A stretch of DNA of 64,000 bases from Eudromia elegans (taxonomy: Eukaryota; Chordata; Aves; Tinamiformes; Tinamidae): positions 7,339,694 through 7,403,693 of the forward strand of contig PTEX01000011.1 in assembly GCA_003342815.1 (NCBI GenBank), read 5' to 3'. Below are positions 1-14,600 of the stretch, piece by piece (the stretch's first letter is position 1; every line of letters starts with the position of its first letter). Position numbers and translations under genes: made by a program. A model generated the notes under the pieces. It saw only the letters and a program-made list of their open reading frames with translations, ran no database searches and was not told the origin of the DNA.

Positions 1-3000
1 CTTAGAGACAGCCATAAAACAATTATCAACCACAAAAAAAAAAAAAATCAGAATTGTACAGATATTTTTCCCAGGCAAAGAACAAGGCAAGAACAGAGTC
101 CAGGACACAAAGCAGCTTGGCCAGTTTAAGCTGTTCAAATGACACATACCTGTTTACTGATGCAACTGGGAGTCAAATGATCAGTCTAAAGTCAAGACAG
201 TCAGGAACAGAGAAAGGGCCAGGAATGGGAGTCTACACACTTAACTCATTCTGTATTTTTAGAGGCAGTATGAAAATTTGAAGAGTTCAGAAAGAAAATC
301 TTCACAGTGTGATTTCTGTTTTAAACCAGTACTGCATCAGAGATTTCTATTTATCTCTCAGTGATGACTGGCATATGGCCTCTCCTTCACATGAAGCTCA
401 AGCTCCACTATCCCTTCTTCAGCTCATCCCTTTCTTTCACTCTCAGCTACCAGGCAAGGCCACTACCCTACTATTCCAACATGAGCAACGTACAGAGAAA
501 AGAAGTATGAACAATACCTTTTTGTACACAGAAAGCCTCAGCAAATTCTCCATTGCTGTATCCAGGAGCTTTTCCACCCCTCTGACTAGCCTAAGAACCA
601 TGCAGGGTCTCCTTTCTTCCTGGAAATAGACTCAGTAGGGCTTCTGCTGCCATCTGAGTATATTTGAGCAGAACGAATGTCATGTGACTTGAGGCCAATC
701 TCAGCTGGGAATTTCAATTAAAAATCAAAAAAGAATGAGAACATTTGTCACAAACTACTCCATCCTGCAATGAGTAGAAAATTATCTAACATGGAATAAA
801 GGCAGCATTTGCTTTTATTAAAAGTACTTCTGTTTTGTTATGTTGGGCTTTTTTTTTTCAATTATAGAAACACTCATATTTTTATGGAGAAGAGTTCTCC
901 CTTATGAGTTTTGTTTGACTTCTCTCAGGCTGAGAGGAGCAAATATCATGCCTGTGAAATGCTGCATGCACCTTGCATGTTTAAATCACGTGAAATGAGA
1001 AATGGGATTGAGATTCTTTGCAGTAGATATGCATGCTGCAGTATCCTAATTTCAGGATCAGACCAAGGATAAAAGTGTGCATGTGTAGTCTGGAACATGT
1101 ATTTGAGGAGTGTCCAAACAAGATTTTATAAGGAGATTTAGTACTTTGCATTAATTCTCAGTTGGTTAACCAGAGGTCAAATGCTCACGTGTGGTGAATA
1201 CAAGGTCCAAATAGTATTTTGTGCTGAATGTTCGTCTTGTTTCCTGTAGAGGTGCTCATGGAGGAGCGTGTGTTTGGATGTGGGTGGCAGGACTGTGCAC
1301 ACAGTGGACAAGGATTTACCTTCCACCTGTTGGAAACAACCATTAGTTATTGAATTTTGGGGATAATGCCCATTTCTGTTTTATTTATTTCAGAATAGGC
1401 ACAGGACCATACTTGACCTTAGTTAAATATAGAGCTGCTCTGTACAGTCACAAGTACAGCAAAAGGCTATTCTCTTCACTCTGTGCTGTTTTAGCACTGC
1501 ATTTGCTCTTCAGTTAATCAGTTACTGGCTCCTTCTAGATGTCCAGATTCTCCAGGTCAGTGCCAAGTGATTTGGTTTGATTCAACTGTAGTTACACATT
1601 TACCCAGTTCTGTACTCCCCAAATGGAGTAATAAGCATGCACCAGTACAGTCTGTAAGTCACAAAGTTCTCTTGCTGATAATTTTTCATTTTATTATCAT
1701 TTGGTAGTGAACTGCTGCTATCAATTTGGCAGGATTTGAAGCAGTGGTATTCTGCTTACTGTTTGTCACTCCAATATTTTGTCTATATGCTCAATCCTAC
1801 ACAAGCAAGCCAAGGAATTTTGCTAACTCAGCTATGGCACTTACGCTTTGCAAAACTCTGTAAACACCAGTTCCCAAATAAGTCCTAGAGCACACTGCAG
1901 TGGGGAAAAATATGTTTTAAATACATGTAGTGAGAATTACTTAAACAGTTCAGCAATCAAGTGACAGATAAAAAGTAAGATCTTTTTCATAATTCTTCTT
2001 TGCTTTGGGTGTAGTAAAATTCAGTATATAGCAGAAAATTAAAATAATATTTTTCCACCTGCCTCTTTCTACTATACTGTGGCTAATGTTGTATAGTCTT
2101 AGTAAATTCTAGAACAGGTCCCAGGGCAATGTGGGGGTATTAATGAAACATATTTTCTGGGAGTGACTACAGAAGCTGGTCTCAAGATTGGAGGTTCCCC
2201 TCTTCTATAGGCTATTATGCTTCATCCAATCTACAAGAAGCTGAAAAATAGATTATCTGAAAAATAGATTAACTGAAAGGTAACTAATCTGAAAAATTGT
2301 TAAGCATTTATTTCCTCTGTTTACTTCAGGAACATATTTTCAATAGCATCTGGTCAGAAGAAGGATACTTTACTTACATTGTTTTTTCTTCTCTTAGAAG
2401 GGTTGAATTTTATCATATAAATCAAAACTTTTGGTCCTTACTAGGCCAGACCTTCAGCCTCTGCTATTTTAGTCCAGGTTTATTTATTTTTTTTTTTTAT
2501 TTTTATTACTTCAAAACAGGCAAGGAATAAAATAGAAAATTCANTAATATAAAGGATTAGAGACAAGAGTATTTTATCTGGTTTCCATGCTCCTTCCAGA
2601 TGAAATTAATAATCACATAGTTGTTCTGCTCTAAAGAACAAGAATTTAAAGCAGCAGTAGAGAACACTTGGTGTCCCAAGGCTAGCTGCTGCCATTTAAG
2701 AAAAATGGGCATGGAGGTGTTGGAGAAGGATTTGAACCTCTCACTTTGAAGTAGAGGAATAGAAATATAGGGCCAAGATATCTTCCAATCCATTTCTATG
2801 TTCCAAAGCAGGATCTATGAGACTTAAACTCTTCCTGATAGAATGAAGGAATAAAATAGATGAGGCTTGGTAGGAGGACTTGAAAGAGTGAATACTGTAG
2901 AGGAGTGTTTCTGTATAGCTCCCCTTTCCCTGAATTAGGTTTATTTGAGGTTAAGTGTATAAATCTTTGTGTAACAGATGCTGTTGTACAATGACAGGTG

Positions 3001-6000
3001 TAGCCTGCACTCCTGCAAAGTCTCATGCTCTTTATGAGCAAATCTGTAAGAAATGCACATTCACACAGGCAATTAAACATAGTCTGTTTGCTGTCTCAAA
3101 GGTAGGGTTTTACAGGCTTTGCTCTATGTCTGAAAATGCTATTGCCAATGAAATGGAAAAAAACAAAACAAAAAACCCCACATTTGAGCTAAAGAGAGGA
3201 AACACACTTTGATGGAACACTATTAACTTGTGACTCCTGTTATGACAGGACTTTCTTTATGACATTTACTTGGTAAGCTGTTTCTTTCCATGGATAAATC
3301 TTTACTAGAAAGAACAGTATGGACATATATATAAAATAAACATTTCTCTTTTTGAAAATAATTAATAAATAGCTAGTGCATTTACAGTTTTAGGCATGGT
3401 AACTGCACTGTAGTTGCACTTGCAGTCAGCAGCTTATCGTGTCATAATTGTTGCTCAATTCAATCTGCTAAAGGCATTTTGTACTTTCTGCTAAAGGAGC
3501 AATTCCCCACGCTTCTGAGTAGCATGCACAACACTAATGGAAACATTGCCTTGTAGACTCTTCTGTTCTTGGATGCACCCACTCAAAATTTTCACCTAAC
3601 CCATCCATAGTCTGCAAACATTACTGCTTCTTCCAGCCCTGATTGCATATTATGCCCATGGCAATTCCAATTGCTTAATACAAATAAACATTAAGAAAGC
3701 ATTTAATGTATTGTTGCTTTTTCTCTAATAATAAATGCAACAGTTGAAGATAGATAGGAGAAATGTCTCCCTGACCAGCCAGTTCTAAGCACCCAACTCT
3801 TTGGAAGAGGCTTCAGTAACACACATGGTACATCCTGAAGCAGCTCTCAGACAGGACTGTGACATGTTTTTTTGGAATGGAGCCTTTTTCTTGAAAAGTA
3901 TCATCCGATCACACCTATTACAAACTCAAACTCTTCCTTTTCAGATGATTTACAGCTAGTTTCATATTGAGAATTCAAAAATCAACCTTGGGATGGTTTC
4001 TTGGAACTTTTTGGAAACATATGTGGCATGTGGAACTATATGGAACATCTAGGATATGATTTGTCTCATCTTTATTTAGCCATCTAAAAGTTACATCTTC
4101 AGCCTGGAGTCACAGAATCATCTCCAAAGTGAAAGTCCTATTTGTAGATGTCTGTCTTCTAGATAGTCTAAGCTATGTGATAGGAACTCCAGCCGTATGC
4201 ATTCCATACTATGCATGCATATTTTTGCCCTGAAAACAGAAAAACAGCTAGAGAAAGGGATAACTGGGATACCACACATAGAAATCCATCAGAAAGAGAT
4301 GGAAACAAACAAACAAACAAACAACTAAAACAAGAAAAAAAGCTGGGACCTATTAATGTAACCTACACAACATTTTTTTTCTGAATAAATTAAGTCCTGA
4401 TCATTAGCCAGTCTGTTTTTACNTTGTCTCATGGTTTAGGTTTTCTTCAATTTTTAGATCACAACTGTGCATTAACTCCTAAAATATCAGACAGAATGTT
4501 AAAAAATATCTATTACTTCTGTAAAAGGAAAAGAATGTTATGAAAACAAACTGTGGCTTTTAAGACTTTTTGCAATTTCCTGAGGCTTTTTCTTGAACAT
4601 CAAGTCCTCACTCTCCAGCAATTCGTGGGAACAGTAGGCTTTGCACAAGAGACTGGTTAGTATAAGAATATTAGAAAGGGAGAGACGGATTAATACAATA
4701 GTCTGGTTTCAAAACGTCCTTTGAAAGAGTGTAGCAGTCTTTATCCCCTGGATCTGGGGCATTCACTGCCAGCCAGAGATGACGTATGTTTCATATGCCA
4801 TCAAGAAACAATTGTGCTGACTGTATTAGGGGCTGGTTTGCCGCTGGCTTTCTTCGTCAGGAAAGAGGAGAGGTCTTCCTTTACACAGAACTTCATGCCC
4901 TATATGAGAAATTAATAAGTGTTTCTCTTTATATTTTCAACTTAGCATTTCCCATCTCCCTTTGAGGATCCAGCCATCACACTCAGAGCAAAGAGCATCA
5001 TTATAATGGATAATACTGAATATGGTATTGCTGTGCTCATATTGCTGTGATCATTTGTGTTATCTAGGTACTCATTTCTGCAGCAATGTCAGTTATTCAC
5101 CAGTTTGCAATGATATAATTAGATTTTTTTCTTGTACAGGTACTACTGCACATCGTATTTACTGAATTTCAATTTATTGATTTCAAGTACTTTCTTCCAG
5201 TATTTCAAGATCACATTGAATTAAAATCTTGCTCTTCAGAATGCTTCTATCTCCCTCTAATGTCATTTACCTATAGTGTAAGTATATTCTGTNCTGTATA
5301 TTCTGTTATCATTAATGAAAATTGTAAAGAAGTAGCTATCTAGACAAACTCTTGGGGGATGCAGATGGTATTTTTTTCAGTTTGAAAGCAAGAAACTGAA
5401 AGATACTTTTTTCCATCCATTTCTGCACCCATTGTAGCTTCATTCAGTGCTCCCCTAGTTTGTTTGTGTGAATGTTCTGTACAATTGTGCATGTACTTCA
5501 TGTAACATCTTTCACGTTGCAGATCATCTGCTGTTTTACCCTTATTCATAAGGCTAATGATGTGTCAAAAAAGGAAGTTAAATTAAGTTGACAAAAATAT
5601 GTGGACTATTTATTATCTTGCTATTAGCTGGATAATTTAAGATTGCTAGTTACTTAACAAACCAGTAACCATATGAGAATTTTAGGCCAGACCAATCTGT
5701 AATTCTCTTGGATCTTCCTTTTTCCTTTAAGAAGAAGAAGAAAAAAAAAAAGCGTCCTTCTTAAGTCCTTTGAGACCTCACTTGTTTTCCATGATCCATG
5801 AGTTTTTAAAGATAACCATTTAATGGTTCAGATTTTTTCAGCTATTTCCTTCAGTACTCCAGGGTAAATTTCCTTACTGCTCACTAACTAGAATATATCT
5901 AACACATCTGAACATTTTTAACCTCTTCTTTTCCTCCTCTCTATATTCCAGTTGTTAATTTTAATTGTTCTAAGTATCTGGTAGGAATTAACCTTTTACT

Positions 6001-7656
6001 GTGAAGGTGTAAGCACAGAAATCAACAACTATTTCATTTTTTTCTTTGTCTTCTGTTATTTCCTCATCTTCCTTGCGTAGTACTGAAATCTCTAACATCT
6101 TTGAGTTACTTCTGTTATAACATACAGAAACTTTTCTTATCTCCTTTTATGCCATTTTTTCCCAGCTTAGTTTTCTACTTGAGTACTGCAATATCAACTA
6201 CCATTTTACATAATGAGTAGCTTTAAAATGCCTGCACCAACAGGAAAGGAACACTTAATTTTAGAGCTAGTGTATAGTAGGGAAATACCTGTGCTATCTA
6301 ATTCTGCTTGAATGCTGTGCTCCAGCTCATTAACCTGATGCATTACATTGGGTAGAGAACAGCATTACCTTGCTTAGAGAACATATTGTTAGCTGTTTTC
6401 TTTTTGGTTTACTCCTTACTAAACAGCTGCGCTGCGCTGAGGTGAGCTCAAGTCTTGCTTCTTCACATGCTGCCCAGTCACCCCTCATCTTCTGTAAGGT
6501 ATGATAAAGCAGTACAGAAAAACACTAAAAAAAAAAAAAAAATAGTCACAAGCAAATACACATAATTGGGGGAAATAGAAAAGTAAATTAGCAGTTCTAG
6601 CTTAGCTTGTTTGTAAGTTGAAATCTTTTCAGTGGTGTTTTATAAGATAACCAGTACCTTTTTTCTCTGAAAATGTTTGGGGATACTGCTGCAGAGGCAG
6701 AGTACTGAGCATGAGACTTGCTATGCAGCTGGCTTACTGGATGACCACAGACTAATCACTGACTAAACACTCCAATGCTCTCATTCCCTCAGTCAGTGAG
6801 GGGAGTCTGGCTGATATGGATTGTTATGAGGCATTTTGAGCTATTTGCACAAAGATCACTTCTGAGCAGAACTTCCACATTGGATTGGTCGTGAAAATTG
6901 TTGTAAAACTGGAGAGCTGAGAAGGGTCTGAGTAGAGAAATATTTTCTTCAGTAAAGGTGGAATTCAGAGGCTGAGATTTTATCTTTGAAATTATATTTT
7001 AAAAACATAATGTCCAGTAAAACTTGTTTGACTCTTACTCCATTATGCAATTGCTCATTTCAAATTATAGCAGCAACATTAAAACACAGATGGGGTAATT
7101 TCTAAGAAAATTATATCAAAAGATATAATCATATGACAACATTCTTGTACTCTGCAGTCCTAATGCATGCAAAATGTGTGTTGATCTTGAGGAGGTCTTG
7201 TATGTGTAGGCATTGTAGAATAGACTTTATTTTGAATAAAAACTGCTTTACCATGCAGCTCTCCAAGTGCAGTTTTCTTCCCTGGACTTCAAGCAGAATG
7301 TACCCACTGTCTGTGATTTAAGACTTACCAAGCCTGCCAAGAATATATTAGCTTACTCTTGGCAATGGGAATTGCATTTGTGTAACAACAGGCTTTAAAG
7401 GCCTGTTAAGAAACATTGTCTGATCTGTAGCATGGGACTCATTCATTTTACTGTTGTAATTTTACTGAAAAGAAAAGAAAAATATGCACAAGATATTTTT
7501 TCAAAAATCTGTAGGGTACTTTGGAATGTCTTGTCTTTTTTGAGGAAACAGATTGGGTAATAGCTCCATCCACTACTTATTTTAGGCTTGCTTATAATGT
7601 AAAGGAGAATGTTATGTGTCCTCTAGGCATGCTACTGTATAGTATACATGTATAGG

Positions 7657-7676
7657 TAGTATAGCATACTATACTA
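7657..7676 (+). repeat. Inverted repeat, 8-bp arms, 4-base loop
   Basis: TAGTATAG, CATA, CTATACTA: perfect arms inside a longer TAGTATAC-rich stretch (about 7635-7680). Probably microsatellite-like AT sequence. Confidence 0.6.
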
Positions 7677-8288
7677 TCTCGCAATATGAATTACACAAGA
7701 ATTTCAAAACCTGTGCCTAAAGTTTGGCTCCTAAATCTAAATTTAAGTATTTAGATTCAAGTAGCTTATAACTCAGCAGTTCTGAAAAACAGACCTTGTA
7801 TTTATTTGACTATATGTAAGAGAGAGAGAAAAAGATCAAACAAGGAATAGGGAAAGGCCAGTGAGTTAAAGCACTCATCTGTGATGTAGGAGACAAAAGT
7901 GTCAAGTCCCTACACTGCCTTGCAGATGAGTACTGTATTTTACAGTGCATATTTATTTAGGCAAAATTGAAGAAGTCCAGCAGAAAAGACAGGGAGATAA
8001 ACTTAACTGCAGTGACTAAAATATTTGCCAGAACTGAGGAAACTTAGTTTCCAGTACTTGTTATGACTCAAGAAGACTAAAAATCTGGAACTGGGTTTTC
8101 ACATGTGCCAAGCAAATTTCCTACATCGGAAAGCATTTCTAGATGAAGGGCTTTTTGTAATACATTCATGGACGTTTTGAACTGTCTCATTTTTACCTCA
8201 GTGTAGGATAGAAGCTAATTTTGGGGTTTACATTTATTTTTACTTTTGCAGAGCAGCATTCTTGTTTTCAGCTCAACAGTGTTTTTTT

Positions 8289-8651
8289 TCATGCATTCAT
8301 GCTCAGTATAAACTCTCGCTTAGCTTTCTCACAGTCGGAGCTGCTGGGAGAATGCTTGCTGTGGATCAAATTGGCAAGATGCTCCTTCCTGAGATGCCTT
8401 AAGGTCGCCACCACCTCAGGATAGCTGCTGAAGGCAGGAACAGCTAGGTCTGCCTTGCTCCCATCCTCTGGCACAACTGTTTTGGGGAAGGAAATGCTAT
8501 TATAATTTGTATCCTCAACCCCTTGGCTGCTAACCAAGCTATCCTCACTTGGAGCAAGAATGACACTCACACCCAGCCAGGGCACAGACCGGATGCAGGG
8601 AACAGGAACTGGGGACAATGGAAAGAATTGGGGGTGCAGGAGCAGCCACAA
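8289..8651 (-). other. Unassigned open frame of about 120 codons
   Basis: A minus-strand frame ends at TGA 8291-8289 in a block clearly richer in GC than its surroundings (about 8330-8700). It has no in-frame ATG at its left edge: the first codon counted is TTG, and the frame stays open only about 12 codons further upstream before a TGA. The C-terminal part (SSYPEVVATLRHLRKEHLAN, then a Ser/Lys-rich tail ending REFILSMNA) has a protein-like composition and could form a helix. An AATAAA lies 51 bases after the stop (8238-8233). It could be a terminal exon, a decayed retrocopy or chance. I do not recognise the family. Confidence 0.25.
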
Positions 8652-11600
8652 GCCATCTTCTAGCCTGCTCTCAGGGCCAGCTGCTCATGCAGCTCCTTCT
8701 TATGGAAACATTGCTCTAGGAAAACCAGTTGGACACATTCTCTGCTTTGTTCAGCAAAGCATGTCTCCTTGTTTGAATAGTGCCCACAGGTGAACCCTCA
8801 CATTCCATCAAGTAGAAGTTGGATGATTCTTGCTGATACAGGAGGAAGTGTCTTGATCACTGAAAACTCTGGCCTAACCCAGAGATGGCAACAGTTCCAT
8901 GTTGTGCTTGTCCATATTCATGGAGCATGAATATGTTGCTACTATATGATCAGTAATAGCACTGAGAGTCTGTGTTTTTACTGCTTTTAATGTCTAACTT
9001 CTGCTCTGCATTTACTGTTCCTTGCAAGTGTCTTTTCTGCATAATTTGGATAGGCATCTCCAAATGTATTAGGTATCTCCAAATGTACCTATGTAGTGAG
9101 GGATACCTTTTTTGAGCAATACGAATGTCTGCAACGGTGTTTAGAGCTGTGTTGCACTTTGGAAGGCATTTTACATGATACCAAAAAGCCAACCTAGTCA
9201 TCAAGGAAAGTTTCTGATAAAACTTGAGTCTAGATTTGCTTTCTAAGTCTACTCTGCCCTGCTGGCACAATGAGTATTTCTTTATAAATTAATTAAGAGT
9301 GAGTAGTAATAGTGAAAGACTTAAAAGTCTGTATGATATTTCATTCATGTGAGGTTGATTCTACAAGTAGTCCTCTTTTGAAAACGATTTCATTAGAACT
9401 GTATGCTGGCAGAAGAGCTCTGTGAAAACAAATATCATAAAACTGAGTAGAGACAGGAATATTTTAAAAGTTTGGTTTTTTTTTTTTAACCTAGAGTTCT
9501 TTTGTATTGTCTCTTCTCCTTTGCTAGCAGAGCCTTTCTGATGCTCAGGAGAGCTGATCTGGCTGAAAATACAAAGTGGGATCTGTGATGAGGAAACAAC
9601 CAGAAGAGATTAAGGATATGATTATACTAGTAATTAAATGTGCACAATTTTTTAGCACTGAAGCCAACTGGCATAGAACATGTCTGTTATACCAAACTCC
9701 AAATTTTGTATGACTGCTTGAATGCAAACCAGGAGCACTTAGCTCACTCCATATACAATACAAAAGTGATTTTTAGGTAAGCGAGAACAGCAACTACATT
9801 CATACATTTTTCCTTGTGTTCAAAAGGTTTTAGATCGAACCCTATATTACTTGACTAGCTACATTCTAGGCCTGATATTAGTTAATGTATACAGCTTTAC
9901 TGTATACAAATTGAAAAGCAGTGAAGACTGGAGATCTATGAAAGACAACCTATGAACACTGTAGCTGCATATTCTGTAGTGTCCTTCACAGTATATCTAA
10001 ACCGTATAATCTCCACTTATGATTTTTTTATGGTAGCGCAAGATGGAAATACGTTGTACTAATATTTCGCCTTATAAGAAAATGTCTCGCAATGTTCTTC
10101 ANAAGGCAAAGGAAAGGTTCAGTTTATGGCAATGCATAAGATTCACACTGAGTTCAGGATTTTTATCTCTTGATACCAAAAGTGCCAGAGATTCAGAACT
10201 TAGATTATCCAAATAACTTCCAGATATCACCTTAGTGCCTTGGTCTTGCTCTCCTTATCTGTTTTTAAGTCTGAATATGATTTCATTGACTGTGATTTCA
10301 TATGTAGCATTTCAATTAGGTAATGCATTTACTTTAACAGCACTATACCAATTTTGAATTATACCTACAATCAGGCTATTGACCTTTGCATAGTAGCAGC
10401 AGTTGTGATTCTCACTTCTTATAGAGTTCACATGGAAATGAAGGTAAAGAAGGATCAGTGACTGGGTTTTCCATTATTTTTATACATTTGCACTTTTTTC
10501 AATAGCAGGTGCAAAATCTAAAAGAATTTCATTTAGTAAGGATTTAATATGTCTTACTTTTTATCTTAAAAAAAGAAGTTTTTGATAATCTGAAGTTTGC
10601 AGTACCCTTTTCCACAAAGGACTGTAAGTATAAGCAGTAAATCTCAGACAATTTTATTCTATGAACTGATCATGCAAAGTAAAATTACCTTGAAAGACTA
10701 ATTTCTCATAGAAATGGCTTTATTTGTCTTATTTATATTCTTTTGTAAAAATGCAGAAACTACAAATACCTAGCATTTGTACCCCCGACTGCATATGCAG
10801 ACAGTCTGGATTTTAATCAAGCAGATGGATGTACAAGAGCTTATATAAAATGGTATCTTGACTTTAAGCTATTATATGATTGCTTATCAAATCTGACAAA
10901 AAAAAANCTTGTAAAATATCAGGAAAAAATGTGAAGTCTAAGGAAAAGGACATGTAAAAGATGCTGAAAAATGATCAGCTAAATAGCTTCTGAGTCTAGA
11001 TTAGAGAGATCAAGAATAACCTGGATTCAAAGAAATTATAACCAAAATATTAATTTCACTTTGGGATAGATTGGTCCTATCAGAATCCACTTCTAATTGC
11101 ATGTGTGTGTTTCTTCTACTCCTAACTTACTTTATTTTGATGTTGCACAGTAAGGAATTTTGTGAGATAATGTTCTTCTAAAATGACCTATACGAGTAGG
11201 CCAAAATTGGAAAATCTTGTTTGAACAGCTTTGTGTTTCCATGTATGTCTGCGTGCATATTTGACATGTAGACAGGCTGTGTGATCTTGGTTCTGCAAAT
11301 TTAATTTGCATAATTGTTGTGAACTGACTTATTTTCTCTCAGTGATTTTTTTATTTAATGTAAGAACAGAGAGTTCCTTTTCCAGCAAGCAGATGTCTAC
11401 CAAAAAGATTTCACAAAGTGATCAATTGCAAAATCCCTCACTGCAATATTTTATAAAATAAGATGCCCTCTGTNCTTCCTCCCACCCCACGTTTAGTTGC
11501 CAAAACTTACATACAAAATTATTACTGTAATGTTTTATAGTCACTGGGAAAAAAAAAAATATATATCCATTTGGTCTTGCAGAATGATATGAAATGAATC

Positions 11601-14600
11601 TCTGGCCTCCAAAGGAAAAAAGAAAGAAAGAAAAAAAAAAAGTCTATTATAAGTAGTTCCTTTCCCTCCCTCCTGCCTCTCCCAGGCCCCTTTTACTGCC
11701 CTCCCCCAACAATAAAGGATGTTTTGGAACAGCCTTTTCAGGAAACATTTCCACAGTAAAATGCAGCATCATTTATAATATTTAAAGCTACATTTTTGTT
11801 GAGATGGCTTGGCAGACTCTGCTTGCAAATCTGGCAGGATATGGCCAGCTGAGAGTTAGCACTAACAAACTGAGGATATGCTGACACAACAGAATGCTTT
11901 AATCATCATTGCAGCAAGCAGGACAAGTTCTTCTCCTGCACTGCCAGCTCTTCCCAGTGTGAGAACCAATGGTGCTGCGTATTTCTCCTTCCCTCCCCTG
12001 NCTCTGGAGAGTAGTTTTCCCTTGCTGTTTCCACTGAACTAAAAAAACCTTGTTGGGTAACAGCATATAATATAATGAGCAATAGATATTCCTCTTGGCC
12101 AATACTGTTCTGAAAATGTTGCCCATTTCTAGCATAATAAGGAAGCTTAATAATTAAGAAGAAAGTCCTTAAACAATGTGTGTCTCAACAGAAGGGCCAT
12201 TTTCATTTGCAGCTAAGACAGGCCCTTTTGCTTTCCCTTTTCTCAGACAGCACTGACAGCTACATTCAGTTAGCAAAATTCTAAGCAGAAGCTTGTCCTC
12301 TTTCAGGGTTGAGAACTGATTTGAGCAGTTTGCAAAAATTTACTAAAGTAAACCAATTTCACATTGAAAGGAAGTCCTGAAGAATTTAACCCTGAAGTTC
12401 TGCTAGTCACTACTATGAGTAAGGCTTGCAGGACAGGGTGCAGAAACTGCCTCTGTGCTCTGGACAAGGGGGTTATGTTCCTGCATTGCTTTAGCACAGG
12501 ATTTGACGCAAGAAATAATAAAGACCTGTGTCGTGAAACAAACTGTAAATTGAAGTAACTGTGGTATTTCAGAAGCCTGTCAACACATACACCCTATTTT
12601 CAGGCTTTTTACATTCAATTTCGGCAAACAGAAAATCTTACATATAAATGTAAAAATCTGTAAGAGCCGGCTTAAGCAAATGGGCTGGGGACTGATCTGA
12701 GGTTCTTTCTGATCTATTACACGTCTAAGCACACAGTGTACCGACTGTTCCCTCTTTCACCTCTTGTCTGCCTTGTCTTGGTAAACTGCTTGGAACTGTG
12801 CAGGTCTCTATAAGGCCAAGTACAGCAGGGCTCTAATCTTGTTTAGGAACGCCAGGTGCCTTGCATACAAGTAAGTGTGATTAGCCTGTGTTTTCAAGTC
12901 TGATTATACATTGCATGTGTTAGGAAGAGCTCATATCTTTGCAAGTGTGTAGCTTCTATACAAAACACTAAGATCCAGAGCCCAGGGTACCCATAAACAC
13001 AGCTATTATGTATAATCCTTGACACAAGTATTTGCCAGGCCCGATGAACAAGCAGCCTTAGTGAAACCACACTGTCTTCATGTGCCGAGTTGTAGTTGCT
13101 CCTTATCTTCTCCAACTCAGGACCGAGACTTGAACAAGCAATATCAAACTGACTGGGTGACAGATTGACCCTGCTGAGCAGAAAGCCAGGCTGGCTTGGA
13201 GATTGAGTGTGTGCTGAAGAGGTCTGATAATATATAGGGCCAGAGGACAATGTGGAATCAATTAGAAGCAAAAGTACTTATACCTAAATACATTTTTATA
13301 CAGGAGAATCAGTGGTATAGGTTTGAGCATAACCCACAGAATGTCCATGCAAAAACAGACTAGGCAGCAGTTGTGTTTTTTTCTGTCTGGAGTTCTTCCA
13401 AACACTGGGTCAATTATTAACTACTGACAGTTTTCTTGAAGGTGGTGAGCATTTACCAGGTGCTGATACTGCACTCTGATTTCATACCTATATATCTACA
13501 TTTGCATAAAATTCAAAGTTCCAAAATTGTTTTTCTAGCAATTGCAAACCCACTTAGAGCTAGTTAGTGCAGTGAGCATGGAAGTATCTTACTATATCTT
13601 TGTAGGATACACACATACATAGCTGTTTTTCAGCCGCAGTAGAGGAGACTGTGGAGCTGGAATGGGATATAAGATGGGCATGTAATTTTGTCCTATGTTT
13701 AAATGAAAGTGTGAAGCATTTGGCAGGCATATGATTTTGCTGAATAAGGAGGTGAGCCATTCTGGCTTTTTTTTCCCCCTTTCTTCTATAAATCTTTTGC
13801 TACAGCTTTGTTTGTCTATGTCTACAAAATTGATAATACCTCCATTTAAGTGAGAGCTATTACCTCCATTGAAAAGGAAAAAAAGTCCATTAAAATGTAG
13901 TCAATCTCAGGACAGAGTCTGCATATCAGCTATTGAATCCTGATCCCCTGGAGCCTAACCATGCCCTTGGTAAATTGAAACCAAGAGTATATATTCACAT
14001 GAAAAGGCAGGGCAGGCCTCTGATGCACTTACAGCAGCACGTGTCATGAAAAAGGTACCAGGAAGCCTATTTTCTAGGCTGTGTATTTCAGGGTCCTGAA
14101 AGGCAGCCTGGGCTATGAAGAGTCTGTTAGCAGCATGGCACTCATCTGCTTCCATTTATGAAATGCAGTTAGAAGGCAGTTAGCTGCCTGCTCTAGGAGG
14201 GTAACGCTTTGTATTGCTGTTATGGAAACAGTGATTAATGTGATCTGAACTGCCTTTGTTATCATAATAGTAGAAATGCTTTTCTCCCATCTAAATTTTC
14301 ATTTTAGACCATTTACAGCATTGCTTTCTAGAGCAATGATCAGCTGAGGAGAGTTATCCTACCTGTTAGATACAGAACTCTGAGCTTCTAAAAGAGTTAT
14401 TTTGATGCCTAATAAGGTGAGGGAAACAGTCAGATAGTTAGTGGATGCACTCAGATATGTCCTAAAATGTTCTCTGGGTATGGTTTGGCTTTCCATTGTT
14501 TTCTNCTGAAAAAAACAAGCAGATCAGTGGAATTAGTGGTAAGCCAGAATAACAGCTCAGAAGTTTGAGAACCTGTGGGAATGTACCCATATCCCCCACA

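Noticed and set aside
12894..13271. 125-codon minus-strand open frame
   Set aside because: No recognisable domain, no good start context, no splice or polyadenylation context; length is within chance for 64 kb.
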